Shown here piece after piece: positions 15,684-24,116 of a stretch of DNA of 64,000 nt (position 1 is its first letter; the number at the start of each line of letters is the position of its first letter). The DNA is taken from assembly GCF_009755725.1 (NCBI RefSeq), contig NZ_CP046619.1, forward strand, positions 1,612,001-1,676,000. The letters run 5' to 3'. The stretch comes from Diaminobutyricimonas sp. LJ205. Lineage in GTDB: Bacteria; Actinomycetota; Actinomycetes; Actinomycetales; Microbacteriaceae. A program made the position numbers and the translations under genes. The notes beneath the pieces are model-generated. The model ran no database searches. It was not told the origin of the DNA and saw only the letters and a list, made by a program, of their open reading frames with translations.

Positions 15684-16625
15684 TTGACCATGGCCATCCT
15701 GACGGTCGTCGGATGCACGGGCGAACCGTCCGCGGAAGTGCGTGATTACGTCACAGACGCCCTGGATTTCATCGAGGAGAACGCGCTTTACGTTGACGAC
15801 ATCGATTGGGATTCGGTTCGCACGAACACGCTCGATCGAACGGCCGAGGCGCAGTCATACGAGGACGTACACGACGACATTGCCGAAGCGGTCAAATTGG
15901 CTGGCGGGAACCATTCGTGGTTCGCCTCGCCCAAGGCAGCCGGAGACGCACAGTCGCCGTCGCAGATGGCTCCGCCCGTAGCGGAGGCCCTGGAGGACGG
16001 TATTGCCAAAATGACCATCCCGTCCTTCAACTCCGTGGAAACAGGGCAGATTCAGCGCTACGCCGACGCCGGACTGACTGGTCTGATAAGCGTCAGCGAG
16101 CGAGCTTCCTGTGGATGGGTTGTCGACCTTCGCGGGAACGGCGGCGGCAATATGTGGCCCATGCTGGCAGCCCTATCGCCATTCTTCATGCCGGGCAGCG
16201 TCGTTGGAGGGTTTCAGGATCGAAATGGGAATACCACCGACGCGATAGTCGAGCTGGGATCTGCAGCGCTCGACGGGGAGGTGCTGGCCGCCGGCGCCGC
16301 TGATGCGCCGCTGCTTGATGACATGCCCGTTGCCGTGCTTCACGATCGAGGCACTGGTAGTTCTGGAGAGATTGTGGCGGCGGCGTTCCGCGGTCGTCCC
16401 GGGACATTGTCATTCGGGCTCCCCACCTGGGGTTACATGTCCGCCAACATCACCGAGAAACTCCGGGATGGCGCGGAAATCGTTCTCACCAGCGCGCACA
16501 TCATCGACGGACGCGGAGACGTGCTTCCGTCCACCCCAATGCAGCCCGATGTGAAGATTGCAGCAGGCGGTGACGCAGCAGAAAGAGCCGCGGTGGACTG
16601 GCTGCGGAGCGAATGCTCAGCCTGA
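15684..16625 (+). CDS. S41-family peptidase-like lipoprotein
   Basis: 313 residues. A short hydrophobic stretch ends in a lipobox-like LTVVGC, so the mature protein is probably a lipoprotein facing outside. The C-terminal half has the S41 core: WVVDLRGNGGGNMWPMLAAL, then the nucleophile loop DRGTGSSGEIVAAAF and FGLPTWGYMSAN. The second serine of TGSSGE is the expected nucleophile. The lysine of the classical Ser-Lys dyad (TFGKG) is replaced by WGY, as I recall for a subfamily with TxGLSxxN at this place. In-frame codons upstream of the TTG encode GRRWRAAF, a good signal-peptide start, but no normal start codon precedes them before a TGA, so the 5' end may be damaged. An ATG at 15690 is the alternative start. 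Confidence 0.7.
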   Translation: MTMAILTVVGCTGEPSAEVRDYVTDALDFIEENALYVDDIDWDSVRTNTLDRTAEAQSYEDVHDDIAEAVKLAGGNHSWFASPKAAGDAQSPSQMAPPVAEALEDGIAKMTIPSFNSVETGQIQRYADAGLTGLISVSERASCGWVVDLRGNGGGNMWPMLAALSPFFMPGSVVGGFQDRNGNTTDAIVELGSAALDGEVLAAGAADAPLLDDMPVAVLHDRGTGSSGEIVAAAFRGRPGTLSFGLPTWGYMSANITEKLRDGAEIVLTSAHIIDGRGDVLPSTPMQPDVKIAAGGDAAERAAVDWLRSECSA

Positions 16626-16936
16626 ATCATCCCAAGTGGCGCATGCCGGACCTCTTGCGGGACGGTTTCTGGCAGCTCGCTTCCTGGAATGTGATACGTC
16701 TGCAGCTTGCTCTGCACTGGGACGCCGTCTTTCTATTTTCCAATGCGGTAATCGAACCACGCAACGGCACTACCAGCGCAGACTCCCGCATCTCGCCGCG
16801 CATCGCCGCCTGCAGGGCAGCTACAGGGTCTGCTGGAGGAAAGGGCTCTATGCCGAAGTCCACGACATGATCCCACGCACTAATCACGAAAGTTCCGGAT
16901 TCGATCACTGGCGCTGCCTAGCGTCGAGGTGGAACG

Positions 16937-17230
16937 TTGGTTTCCACGGGCGTATGTTCAGGTCCCATTGATTTGGCTGTCGAGGTCCTCGACGCGAGAC
17001 CGGAGGCACCCGCGTCAGAGTGGGAAGACATCCACGAGCTGTCCCTGATGCTCCCGGAAGGACGCGCCTACTTCAACCGGTCGGCAAGCTTCGAGCGGAA
17101 GGATGTTGGGACCATCATGGGCTCGAGGCTGGGGGCTCCCGACGTTGGGTTTGGGCAGCCGTGCGCCGCTGGCGACCCCCACGTCGGCCCAGGCGTCGCC
17201 TGCGTGGTTCACCTGCCCGAGCGTGCCTGA
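16937..17230 (+). pseudogene. N-terminal fragment of an actinobacterial conserved hypothetical protein
   Basis: Within this frame, IDLAVEVLDARPEAPASEWE followed by DIHELSLMLPEGRAYF matches the start of a common actinobacterial family whose members go 'xVEVxDxxPxxxxxWEDIxEVS ... YRxRxHARGRDAAYD ... VExxLxQxWPAPPAP'. Similarity ends about 17120. The C-terminal half of such a protein appears 2.7 kb away at 19841-20131 on the same strand. Either one gene was split by insertion of the YbjN-like and kinase genes, or two copies decayed. The 311 bp before it, back to the S41 gene, hold no convincing gene. Confidence 0.45.
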
Positions 17231-17236
17231 CCCGGC

Positions 17237-17839
17237 CTAGATGCCATTCACGTTCATCCATCCCGTGAACGGGCCATCGAACATTTCCAAGCCGACCGAG
17301 GAAAGCGTGCTGATCAGGTCGAGAAACTCCGCGTCATCAACCTGCTTCCCTGCCACGGCACCCGACATCCAGAGCTGCTTGGTCCCGTCTGGTCCTGTTT
17401 GCTCGGTGCCCACGAACACCGGATACTTTCGCTCAATCCTGGCAACCTGGTCGCTCCCAGGGATGATCTGGATGTGCATGGGGCGCGCCTGAGACAGAGG
17501 GGCGACCGCCGCATGGATTTGCAAGCGCACACCACCGGGCCGAGGTGTGAAGTACACAGTCACGACCTTCTGCGCGATCGCCGTGGGCTGGTAACCCTGA
17601 TCGAGCGAAACCTCCCAGTTGATCCCGCCGTTGCCTTGAGGAACCCGTCGGCCCTCTAGAAACTGGCCCCGCATCCGGAAGTTGGTCGAGGTCGAGTCGA
17701 ACTCGTAGAACACCGGATCGGTCCAAGGCTGCTGTCCAGACCGGGTTCGAAATCGGACGTCACCGTCGTTGTCGTAACTCCAGGTCAATCCCACGCGGTC
17801 AAGCGCCGCGCCGATCTCACGCGACGTTGTCCGCGTCAT
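17237..17839 (-). CDS. YbjN-like conserved hypothetical protein
   Basis: 200 residues from an ATG with AGAGG 7 nt upstream. The start resembles YbjN/type III chaperone-like folds (REIGAALDRVGLTWSYDNDG, then DVRFRTR), with a helix followed by a beta-hairpin. The rest is beta-rich, with an aromatic end (FDGPFTGWMNVNGI). YbjN-like proteins are small regulators or chaperones without known enzymatic activity. It sits 258 bp downstream of the kinase gene on the same strand, so it could be a partner or substrate. The family assignment is tentative. Confidence 0.5.
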   Translation of the reverse strand: MTRTTSREIGAALDRVGLTWSYDNDGDVRFRTRSGQQPWTDPVFYEFDSTSTNFRMRGQFLEGRRVPQGNGGINWEVSLDQGYQPTAIAQKVVTVYFTPRPGGVRLQIHAAVAPLSQARPMHIQIIPGSDQVARIERKYPVFVGTEQTGPDGTKQLWMSGAVAGKQVDDAEFLDLISTLSSVGLEMFDGPFTGWMNVNGI

Positions 17840-18097
17840 ATCCAAGCCTCTTGCCTTACTTCCGAACAAGGCACGACTCCCCACTGTGTTATTGCGTCAA
17901 TATATCGAAACGGCCTGCCGCGCGGACGCGGGTGCGTTCCCGAAGCGCCAAGGTACGTTTTCGCCGTTGTGCCGGGCGACCGCCTGCTGACGCTACGAGC
18001 CACGCGCACCCTCGCCGGGACCGCGCTGCATGGCAAGCCTGCGCGGTGGCCGTCGTGCATCAGCGACAAGACGCTGACATGGCCAGCCGGAGCTTGC

Positions 18098-19519
18098 CTA
18101 CCGCCGCCGACGCTCTGGCCGGTTCGTGTTCCCGTCCGGAAGCCGGGATAGCCCCGGGAACTGGCCGGACGCGGCCTGACCAAAACGCTCCGCCCAAAAG
18201 TCAACGAACCGGTCTAGGTCCCCGATGTCGAGAGGGACAACGCCATACCCGAGTTGAAGCCCACCGACCACACCTTGGAAGGCCCCGAGCCCTTCGCCGG
18301 GTTGAGCCGCGCGAGGCTCGTTATGGAAGTCAGGACCCATACCCTGCATAAAGCCCAACTCGAACCACGAATATGAGTGCTCGACTTCCAAGTCGGCGAA
18401 GTAGAGCGAGTGGGAACGGGACCGAGTTCGCCGACTGTCCTCCAGCCGGATCTGGCCGTACGCGACGACATCGAACGGCGACGACTCGCTGCCGGAAAAG
18501 TCAGATAGTCCGGAGATGATTAGGCGGGCGTGCCCCAGCGCGAGCGTCGCGCCGCCGTCGCGCGAGCGAGATACCTCGGTCGCCGGGGCGCCGTCGGAGA
18601 TGAACTCGATTACCTCTTCCATCAGCGCCGCGTAGCCACCGCGGCAGCTCGTTGCAAGATTTTCCCTTCGCTCGCGTTCCGTACGGGCGGCCTCTACGGA
18701 AGCTTGCTCCGTGGCACGAGCCTGCAGGACTGCCGACTGCGCAGCCGCGAGGGCGCTGCCGCCACGTGTTGCAGCTTCCGCCCCCGCCCGTCGAAGCCGG
18801 TCGATTAGGTTCCCCGCGGCGGGACGCGCTCCGGGCGCTTTGCTTAGAGACTCGTTCACAATCCAGGACAGTTTGCGGTTGCCGGGCAAGAGCTCCGGCA
18901 CGGCGCTCAGATGTTGCTCGCGTAGAACGTCATACGAGCCACTGAATGGACGCTGACCAGCGAGCAGCTCGTACGCGATGACACCGAACGCATAGACATC
19001 TGTCGCCGCAGTCGCGTGCTCGTACCGCCATTGTTCGGGCGCGGCATACGCGGCGGTGAAGGAGAACTTTCGCGTGTCGCCGGCGGTCGCCGCGTCAGCG
19101 TACCGCGCGATTCCGAAGTCGCACAGCGCCCAAGTCCCATTGAGATAGAGGACGTTCTCCGGCTTGATGTCGCGATGGACGACTACGGGCGCGATGGCAT
19201 TCAAGGCCTCGGCCAGGTCGGTGAGTATGGCGATCGCCTCGCCTGCACTAACGCCCGCGTTAATCTTCTGCCGGAGTGAGTAGTCCGCACGCGGCATGTA
19301 CAGCACGAACGAATCGGGCGTCTCCTCGACATGCAAGATTGGGACGACGTGGGGCGAGCTGGGTGCGTCCTGCGCGATGAGCTGCTCGCGCGTCGCACCT
19401 TCCGCTTTAGGCACGACCTTGGCCGCGAGCTGATCCGCACCTGGCCCAAAAGCCTCGTATACCTGGCCGAAACCGCCGCTGCCGAGCGATTTACCGGAGT
19501 CCCATCCCCATGTCGTCAC
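18098..19519 (-). CDS. Serine/threonine protein kinase with a novel C-terminal region
   Basis: About 473 residues. The Hanks-type kinase domain spans residues ~5-245, with an ATP loop (LGSGGFGQVYEAF), the lysine in AAKVVPK, catalytic loop VVHRDIKPENVLYL, Mg loop ALCDFGIARY and activation segment AAYAAPEQWRYEH. The motifs are intact, so it should be active. No transmembrane helix or PASTA repeats follow. Instead there is an Ala/Arg/Glu-rich coiled segment (~265-310) and a beta-rich domain of ~150 residues with HSLYFADLEVEHSYSWFELG, which I do not recognise. The GTG at 19519 fits the kinase start; a TTG at 19558 adds a basic tail. Neither has a Shine-Dalgarno. It would phosphorylate cytosolic targets. 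Confidence 0.85.
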   Translation of the reverse strand: MTTWGWDSGKSLGSGGFGQVYEAFGPGADQLAAKVVPKAEGATREQLIAQDAPSSPHVVPILHVEETPDSFVLYMPRADYSLRQKINAGVSAGEAIAILTDLAEALNAIAPVVVHRDIKPENVLYLNGTWALCDFGIARYADAATAGDTRKFSFTAAYAAPEQWRYEHATAATDVYAFGVIAYELLAGQRPFSGSYDVLREQHLSAVPELLPGNRKLSWIVNESLSKAPGARPAAGNLIDRLRRAGAEAATRGGSALAAAQSAVLQARATEQASVEAARTERERRENLATSCRGGYAALMEEVIEFISDGAPATEVSRSRDGGATLALGHARLIISGLSDFSGSESSPFDVVAYGQIRLEDSRRTRSRSHSLYFADLEVEHSYSWFELGFMQGMGPDFHNEPRAAQPGEGLGAFQGVVGGLQLGYGVVPLDIGDLDRFVDFWAERFGQAASGQFPGLSRLPDGNTNRPERRRR

Positions 19520-19840
19520 GAGACGAACATAGCGCGGCCGCCTGCGCCGCGTTTTCAAGGCAAAAGACGAAGAGATGTATCCGGTAGCTTGTGCGGCGTG
19601 AACCGGCCAACTGGCCCGAGCTCAGCGCAGCACGCCAGGGCCGCTGACTCAGCAGCCCATCCGGTATGGGACTGTGCCCCCGTGCTCACCCTTGCGATTC
19701 GCCAGGGCCGCAAGAAGTTCGACCTTCGTCCGGCTCAGTCTTCGAGGAGGATCAGCATGTTGCGCTGACCGAGCCGCGCGTGGTTCCACGTGCTCCAGAC
19801 ACTTCGGACAGTTGGGATTATAGAGGTCGTCCACAAGTAG
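19520..19840. other. Gap without a recognised gene
   Basis: 321 bp upstream of the kinase. A minus-strand frame covering 19649-19954 is open, but its overlap with the conserved plus-strand fragment at 19841-20131 argues against it. No promoter or repeat is obvious. Confidence 0.4.
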
Positions 19841-20131
19841 CACGTTTTCGCCATTGTGCGGGGTGATGAGAAGGGCAGCTACCGTGCGCGGCTCCACGCC
19901 AGCGGCCGGGACGCAGCCTATGACGAGGTAGTGGAGCCACCCCTCGAGCGGCACTTGGTCCAGTTCTGGAAGAAACCGCCAGCACCGGTGTCTGTTCTGT
20001 CTTCGGAATCACAGCGAGGCAAGAGCCTGCCGCGTTTCATCGAGATGTGGCAGGGACCGCCCACTGCCGCTCACGCCACCGAACCACGACCCGTAGCTCG
20101 CGAGCCTCGGGCCGTTCGGATGCAGCTGTGA
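19841..20131 (+). pseudogene. C-terminal fragment of the same conserved hypothetical family as 16937-17230
   Basis: The frame contains GSYRARLHASGRDAAYDEVV, then ERHLVQFWKKPPAPVSVL. This matches the second half of the family described at 16937: the 'YRxRxHARGRDAAYD' strand-turn, then 'VExxLxQxWPAPPAPxxVL'. It begins right after a TAG at 19838-19840 and lacks the N-terminal half. A GTG at 19856 could start translation, but a half-domain is unlikely to fold. After the conserved part the frame runs into unrelated Arg/Pro-rich sequence. Confidence 0.5.
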
Positions 20132-20584
20132 TCGGGTGATCGGCGTCTCCGGAAGCCGGACGCTCAACGGGCCGGTCGCGTGGTTCCTTGACTGCGTGAC
20201 CCCATCCGTGGGCGAACGTCCGAACTGCCGACCCGATGGCAGCATGACGGTGTACTAACGCAAATCTCCGTAAGACCCGCCCGTTGAGAAGCCCGGTCGA
20301 GGGACCATAAATGCAAAGGCCGAGCGGCGCGCAACTGCTGAGGGCGTTGCGGAATTGGTCGTACTGCATTGAGAACACGCGGTCGCGAACGCCCTAGCTG
20401 ACTGGCCTCCCGAACCGAGCCCGGCCGTGTGCACGGGCTCATCTCACTGAAATCGTGGGGCCGACAAACATGTGGTGCGAGCCGCATTCGGTAAACCATC
20501 GAGCATCTACGAAAAGGGTTGTCGCGTGATCCATGAGGTCGCCATGCGCAGTTCTCACGTAAACCCTGCGGGTGCTTTCGTTCC
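20132..20584. other. Right end of the island, no recognised gene
   Basis: 453 bp where an integrase or excisionase would be expected next to the tRNA. All frames are short, Arg/Ser/Pro-rich and contradictory. No tyrosine-recombinase motif (R...HxxR...Y) could be found on either strand. Confidence 0.5.
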
Positions 20585-20604
20585 ACCGGCACCTGACCGG
20601 CACG
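20585..20604 (+). repeat. Direct octamer pair near right island end (possible integrase arm site)
   Basis: Two ACCGGCAC copies spaced 11 bp, 72 bp inside the right 50-bp repeat. They differ from 4180-4199 at only two positions, both in the spacer, and share its orientation. In an excised circle the two pairs would flank the core repeat as P and P' arm sites. Confidence 0.5.
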
Positions 20605-20676
20605 AACCAGAATCTCGAGCGAACGCGCATCGCGGCCGCCAGACTATAAAACCCGTCTCACCAGGGGTTTATTGAA

Positions 20677-20726
20677 GTGGGCCCTACCGGGATCGAACCG
20701 ATGACATCCACGGTGTAAACGTGGCG
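20677..20726. repeat. attR-like direct repeat within tRNA-Val
   Basis: 50 bp identical to 4019-4068. It comprises the 3' 49 nt of the intact tRNA-Val plus one flanking base, and marks the tRNA-proximal boundary of the island. Confidence 0.9.
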
Positions 20727-20750
20727 CTCTACCAGCTGAGCTAAAGGCCC
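20678..20750 (-). tRNA. tRNA-Val (anticodon TAC)
   Basis: 73 nt fold as a full cloverleaf. The acceptor pairs GGGCCTT with AGGGCCC (one G-T), the D arm is GCTC/GAGC, the anticodon stem CCACG/CGTGG holds loop TTTACAC, and the T arm loop is TTCGATC. The anticodon TAC reads GUA valine codons. The discriminator is A and CCA is not encoded. It serves as the integration site of the adjoining island. Confidence 0.96.
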
Positions 20751-20773
20751 TTCACCCGCGTGTGCGGGCGCGT

Positions 20774-21250
20774 CTATGCTACCTGCGTCTGGGTGACCTG
20801 CTCCACCGCCGCACGGTAGGCCTCAATATCGCGAGGCTGCCCAGGCGCGGTGATGAACCGGGCTCGGATGATGCCTTCGGTGTCGATCACGAACGTCGCC
20901 CGGTTGGCGAAGCCCTTCTCATCGACGAACACGCCGAACTGGCGGGCCACATCACCGTGCGGCCAGAAGTCGGCAAGCAGAGTGAAATCGTAGCCCTCAG
21001 CCTCGGCGAACGCGCGCAGGCTGGCCTTCGAGTCGACCGAAATCGCAATCAGCTCGACGCCCTTCTCCTGGAACAACGCAAGGTTGTCGCGCAGCGCGCA
21101 CAACTCCCCCGTGCAGATTCCAGTGAAGGCAAGGGGGAAGAAGACGAGGACAACGGGCTTCTTGCCACGGAAGTCAGACAACCGGATGTGTTCGCCGAAC
21201 TGGTTAGGCAGTTCGAAGTCCGGAGCATGAGTATCGATCTCGAGAGGCAC
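20774..21250 (-). CDS. ahpE: Peroxiredoxin, AhpE type
   Basis: 158 residues with a thioredoxin fold (HAPDFELPNQFGEHIRLSDF). The peroxidatic cysteine is in VFFPLAFTGICTGELCALRD. The PLAFTGxCxGEL motif is characteristic of actinobacterial AhpE, a 1-Cys peroxiredoxin that reduces hydroperoxides and peroxynitrite using mycothiol/mycoredoxin. A second cysteine six residues later is not typical of AhpE and could act as a resolving residue. GTG 21250 was chosen because the family starts there; AGGA lies about 10 nt upstream. It is divergent from aceE. Confidence 0.87.
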   Translation of the reverse strand: MPLEIDTHAPDFELPNQFGEHIRLSDFRGKKPVVLVFFPLAFTGICTGELCALRDNLALFQEKGVELIAISVDSKASLRAFAEAEGYDFTLLADFWPHGDVARQFGVFVDEKGFANRATFVIDTEGIIRARFITAPGQPRDIEAYRAAVEQVTQTQVA

Positions 21251-21387
21251 GATCGGCAATCCTACGCGCGCCCGCGCAGAGAGGAAAGTCACAACTAGAC
21301 TCGCCATGCGTAGTCGATAATCGGTAAGGCCGTGCGCGGCTGCGCGAAAGGCCCGGCAGCATCTGCCTCAACCAGGAAGAGGTCACA

Positions 21388-24111
21388 GTGACGGTAAACG
21401 ACCAGGACCCGTACTCGGTGAACAACACTGACACGGACCCGGAAGAGACCGCCGAATGGCAGGAGTCGCTCGACGCAGTCGTCAGCGAGCAGGGTCACGG
21501 CCGCGGCCGCGACATCATGCTCAGCCTGCTCAAGCGCTCCAAGGAACTTCAACTCGGCGTGCCGATGGTTCCAACGACGGACTACATCAACACCATTGCT
21601 CCGGAGAACGAGCCTGAGTTCCCCGGCGACGAGGAGATCGAGCGCCGCTTCCGTAAATGGATCCGCTGGAACGCGGCCATCACGGTTCACCGGGCACAGC
21701 GGCCCGGCATTTCGGTGGGTGGCCACATCTCGACCTACGCGTCATCTGCTGCCCTCTATGAGGTCGGCCACAACCACTTCTTCCGCGGCCAGGACCACCC
21801 ATCCGGCGCCGACCAGGTCTTCTACCAGGGTCACGCCTCGCCCGGAATGTATGCCCGCGCCTTCCTCGAGGGCCGGCTCTCCACCGACCAGCTCGACGGA
21901 TTCCGCCAGGAGAAGTCGCACGCGAGCGGCCTGAGCTCCTACCCGCACCCGCGGCTGATGCCGGAGTTCTGGCAGTTCCCCACGGTGTCGATGGGTCTCG
22001 GCCCGATCAACGCGATCTACCAGGCGCAGCTCAACAAGTACATCACCAACCGTGGGATCAAGGATGCCGCCGACGACCAGGTCTGGGCGTTCCTCGGTGA
22101 CGGCGAGATGGATGAGGTCGAGAGCCGGGGTGCCCTGCAGTGGGCGGCCAACGAGGGTCTCGACAACCTCAACTTCGTCATCAACTGCAACCTGCAGCGC
22201 CTCGACGGCCCGGTCCGCGGCAACGGCAAGATCATCCAGGAACTGGAGAGCTTCTTCCGCGGCGCCGGCTGGAACGTCATCAAGGTGGTCTGGGGTCGTG
22301 AGTGGGATGCCCTGCTGAAGCAGGACACCGACGGCGCTCTGGTCAACCTGATGAACCGCACCCCTGACGGTGACTACCAGACCTACAAGGCCGAGAGCGG
22401 CGCGTACGTGCGCGAGAACTTCTTCGGCCGCGACCCGCGCACCCTCGAGATGGTCAAGGACTACACCGACGAGGACATCTGGAACCTGAAGCGCGGCGGC
22501 CATGACTACAACAAGGTCTACGCGGCGTTCAAGGCGGCGACCGAGCACACCGGCCAGCCGACCGTGATCCTCGCGAAGACGGTGAAGGGCTACGGCCTCG
22601 GCCCGTCGTTCGAGGGTCGCAACGCGACGCACCAGATGAAGAAGCTGACGCTCGACAACCTCAAGCAGTTCCGCGACGAGATGCGCATCCCGATCACCGA
22701 CGCGCAGCTCGAAGAGAACCCGTACATGCCGCCCTACTACCACCCGGGTGAGAACGACGAGGCGATTCAGTACCTGCAGGAGCGCCGCCGCGAACTCGGC
22801 GGCTACCTGCCCGAGCGGCGGTCGAAGTACACGCAGCTGTCATTGCCGGATGACTCCGCCTACGCGATCGCCAAGAAGGGCTCCGGCAAGCAGGAAGTCG
22901 CCACCACCATGGCGTTCGCCCGCCTGCTGAAGGACCTGCTGCGCTCGAAGGACTTCGGCCACCGGATCGTGCCGATCATCCCGGACGAGGCTCGCACCTT
23001 CGGTATGGACGCGTACTTCCCGACCGCGAAGATCTACAACCCGAACGGGCAGCACTACACCTCCGTCGACCGCGAGCTGCTGCTGGCGTACAAGGAGAGC
23101 CCGCAGGGCCAGATCATCCACGTCGGCATCAACGAAGCGGGCGCCTTCGCCTCGTTCACCGCGGTGGGCACCTCGTACGCCACCCACGGCGAACCGCTGA
23201 TCCCGGTCTACGTCTTCTACTCGATGTTCGGCTTCCAGCGCACCGGCGACGCGATGTGGGCGGCAGGCGACCAGATGGCCCGTGGGTTCATCATCGGCGC
23301 CACCGCCGGCCGCACGACGCTCACCGGTGAAGGCCTGCAGCACGCTGACGGCCACTCGCACCTGCTCGCGTCGACCAACCCAGCCGTGGTCAGCTACGAC
23401 CCTGCGTACGGCTACGAGCTCGGGCACATCGTGCGCGCCGGCCTGGACCGGATGTACGGCGGCAACCACGCGGATCCGAACGTCATGTACTACATCACCG
23501 TGTACAACGAGCCGATGGTGCAGCCCGCCGAGCCGGAGAACCTCGATGTCGACGGCGTGCTGCGCGGTATCTACCAGCTGAACCAGGGCACGGCGAACGG
23601 ACCGAAGGCTCAGCTGCTGGCGTCGGGCGTTGCCGTGCCGTGGGCGCTCGAGGCGCAGGCGCTGCTCGCCGAGGACTGGAACGTCTCGGCGGATGTCTGG
23701 AGCGTGACCTCCTGGACCGAGCTGCGCCGCGACGGCCTCGCCGCCGACGAGTACAACTTCCTCAACCCGACCGAGGAGCCGCGGGTGCCATACGTCACCC
23801 AGAAGCTCACGGGCGCCGAGGGCCCGTTCGTCGCGGTGTCCGACTTCATGCACGCGGTGCCCGACCAAATCCGTCAGTTCGTGCCAGGCGACTTCGCGAC
23901 CCTGGGCGCTGATGGTTTCGGCTTCTCGGACACCCGCGCGGCCGCGCGCCGGTTCTTCAAGATCGACGGACCGTCGCTGGTGGTTCGTACCCTGCAGTCA
24001 CTCGCGAAGCAGGGCAAGGTCGACCGCGCGCTGATCGCCCAGGCCATCGAGAAGTACCGCCTGCACGACGTCACCGCCGGAACCACCGGAGTTGCCGGGG
24101 GCGAGAGCTAG
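21388..24111 (+). CDS. aceE: Pyruvate dehydrogenase E1 component (homodimeric)
   Basis: 907 residues, the usual length of the homodimeric E1. It oxidatively decarboxylates pyruvate with thiamine diphosphate and transfers the acetyl group to the E2 lipoyl domain. The ThDP motif is visible as [20 protein letters not shown] ... [20 protein letters not shown], and the early segment [20 protein letters not shown] is typical. GTG 21388 has AGAGG 6-7 nt upstream. A TAGACT at about 21296 in the 137-bp divergent region may be its -10. Acetyl-CoA from this enzyme feeds the fatty acid genes immediately downstream. Confidence 0.97.
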   Translation: MTVNDQDPYSVNNTDTDPEETAEWQESLDAVVSEQGHGRGRDIMLSLLKRSKELQLGVPMVPTTDYINTIAPENEPEFPGDEEIERRFRKWIRWNAAITVHRAQRPGISVGGHISTYASSAALYEVGHNHFFRGQDHPSGADQVFYQGHASPGMYARAFLEGRLSTDQLDGFRQEKSHASGLSSYPHPRLMPEFWQFPTVSMGLGPINAIYQAQLNKYITNRGIKDAADDQVWAFLGDGEMDEVESRGALQWAANEGLDNLNFVINCNLQRLDGPVRGNGKIIQELESFFRGAGWNVIKVVWGREWDALLKQDTDGALVNLMNRTPDGDYQTYKAESGAYVRENFFGRDPRTLEMVKDYTDEDIWNLKRGGHDYNKVYAAFKAATEHTGQPTVILAKTVKGYGLGPSFEGRNATHQMKKLTLDNLKQFRDEMRIPITDAQLEENPYMPPYYHPGENDEAIQYLQERRRELGGYLPERRSKYTQLSLPDDSAYAIAKKGSGKQEVATTMAFARLLKDLLRSKDFGHRIVPIIPDEARTFGMDAYFPTAKIYNPNGQHYTSVDRELLLAYKESPQGQIIHVGINEAGAFASFTAVGTSYATHGEPLIPVYVFYSMFGFQRTGDAMWAAGDQMARGFIIGATAGRTTLTGEGLQHADGHSHLLASTNPAVVSYDPAYGYELGHIVRAGLDRMYGGNHADPNVMYYITVYNEPMVQPAEPENLDVDGVLRGIYQLNQGTANGPKAQLLASGVAVPWALEAQALLAEDWNVSADVWSVTSWTELRRDGLAADEYNFLNPTEEPRVPYVTQKLTGAEGPFVAVSDFMHAVPDQIRQFVPGDFATLGADGFGFSDTRAAARRFFKIDGPSLVVRTLQSLAKQGKVDRALIAQAIEKYRLHDVTAGTTGVAGGES

Positions 24112-24116
24112 CCGAC

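Larger units (their letters stand above)
4019..20726. mobile_element. Putative genomic island integrated at tRNA-Val, bounded by 50-bp direct repeats
   Basis: A 50-bp sequence at 4019-4068 is repeated without mismatch and in the same orientation at 20677-20726. The right copy is the 3' two-thirds of an intact tRNA-Val gene (anticodon loop to acceptor end); the left copy is an orphan fragment. This is the usual outcome of site-specific integration into the 3' half of a tRNA by a tyrosine recombinase. Inside each end there is a matching pair of direct octamers (4180-4199 and 20585-20604). Gene density is lower than outside and several genes are broken. No integrase, excisionase or replication gene was recognised, so the element is probably immobile now. 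The interpretation as an island is an inference from the repeats. Confidence 0.8.

Noticed and set aside
19649-19954. Minus-strand frame of ~100 codons that reads like protein in places (GENVLLVDDLYNPNCPKC)
   Set aside because: It overlaps antisense the 19841-20131 plus-strand fragment, which matches a conserved family pattern; start and ribosome binding site are poor.
21742-23868. Very long minus-strand frames inside aceE
   Set aside because: They are Val/Arg/Asp-rich complements of a conserved coding region with strong codon bias on the plus strand.
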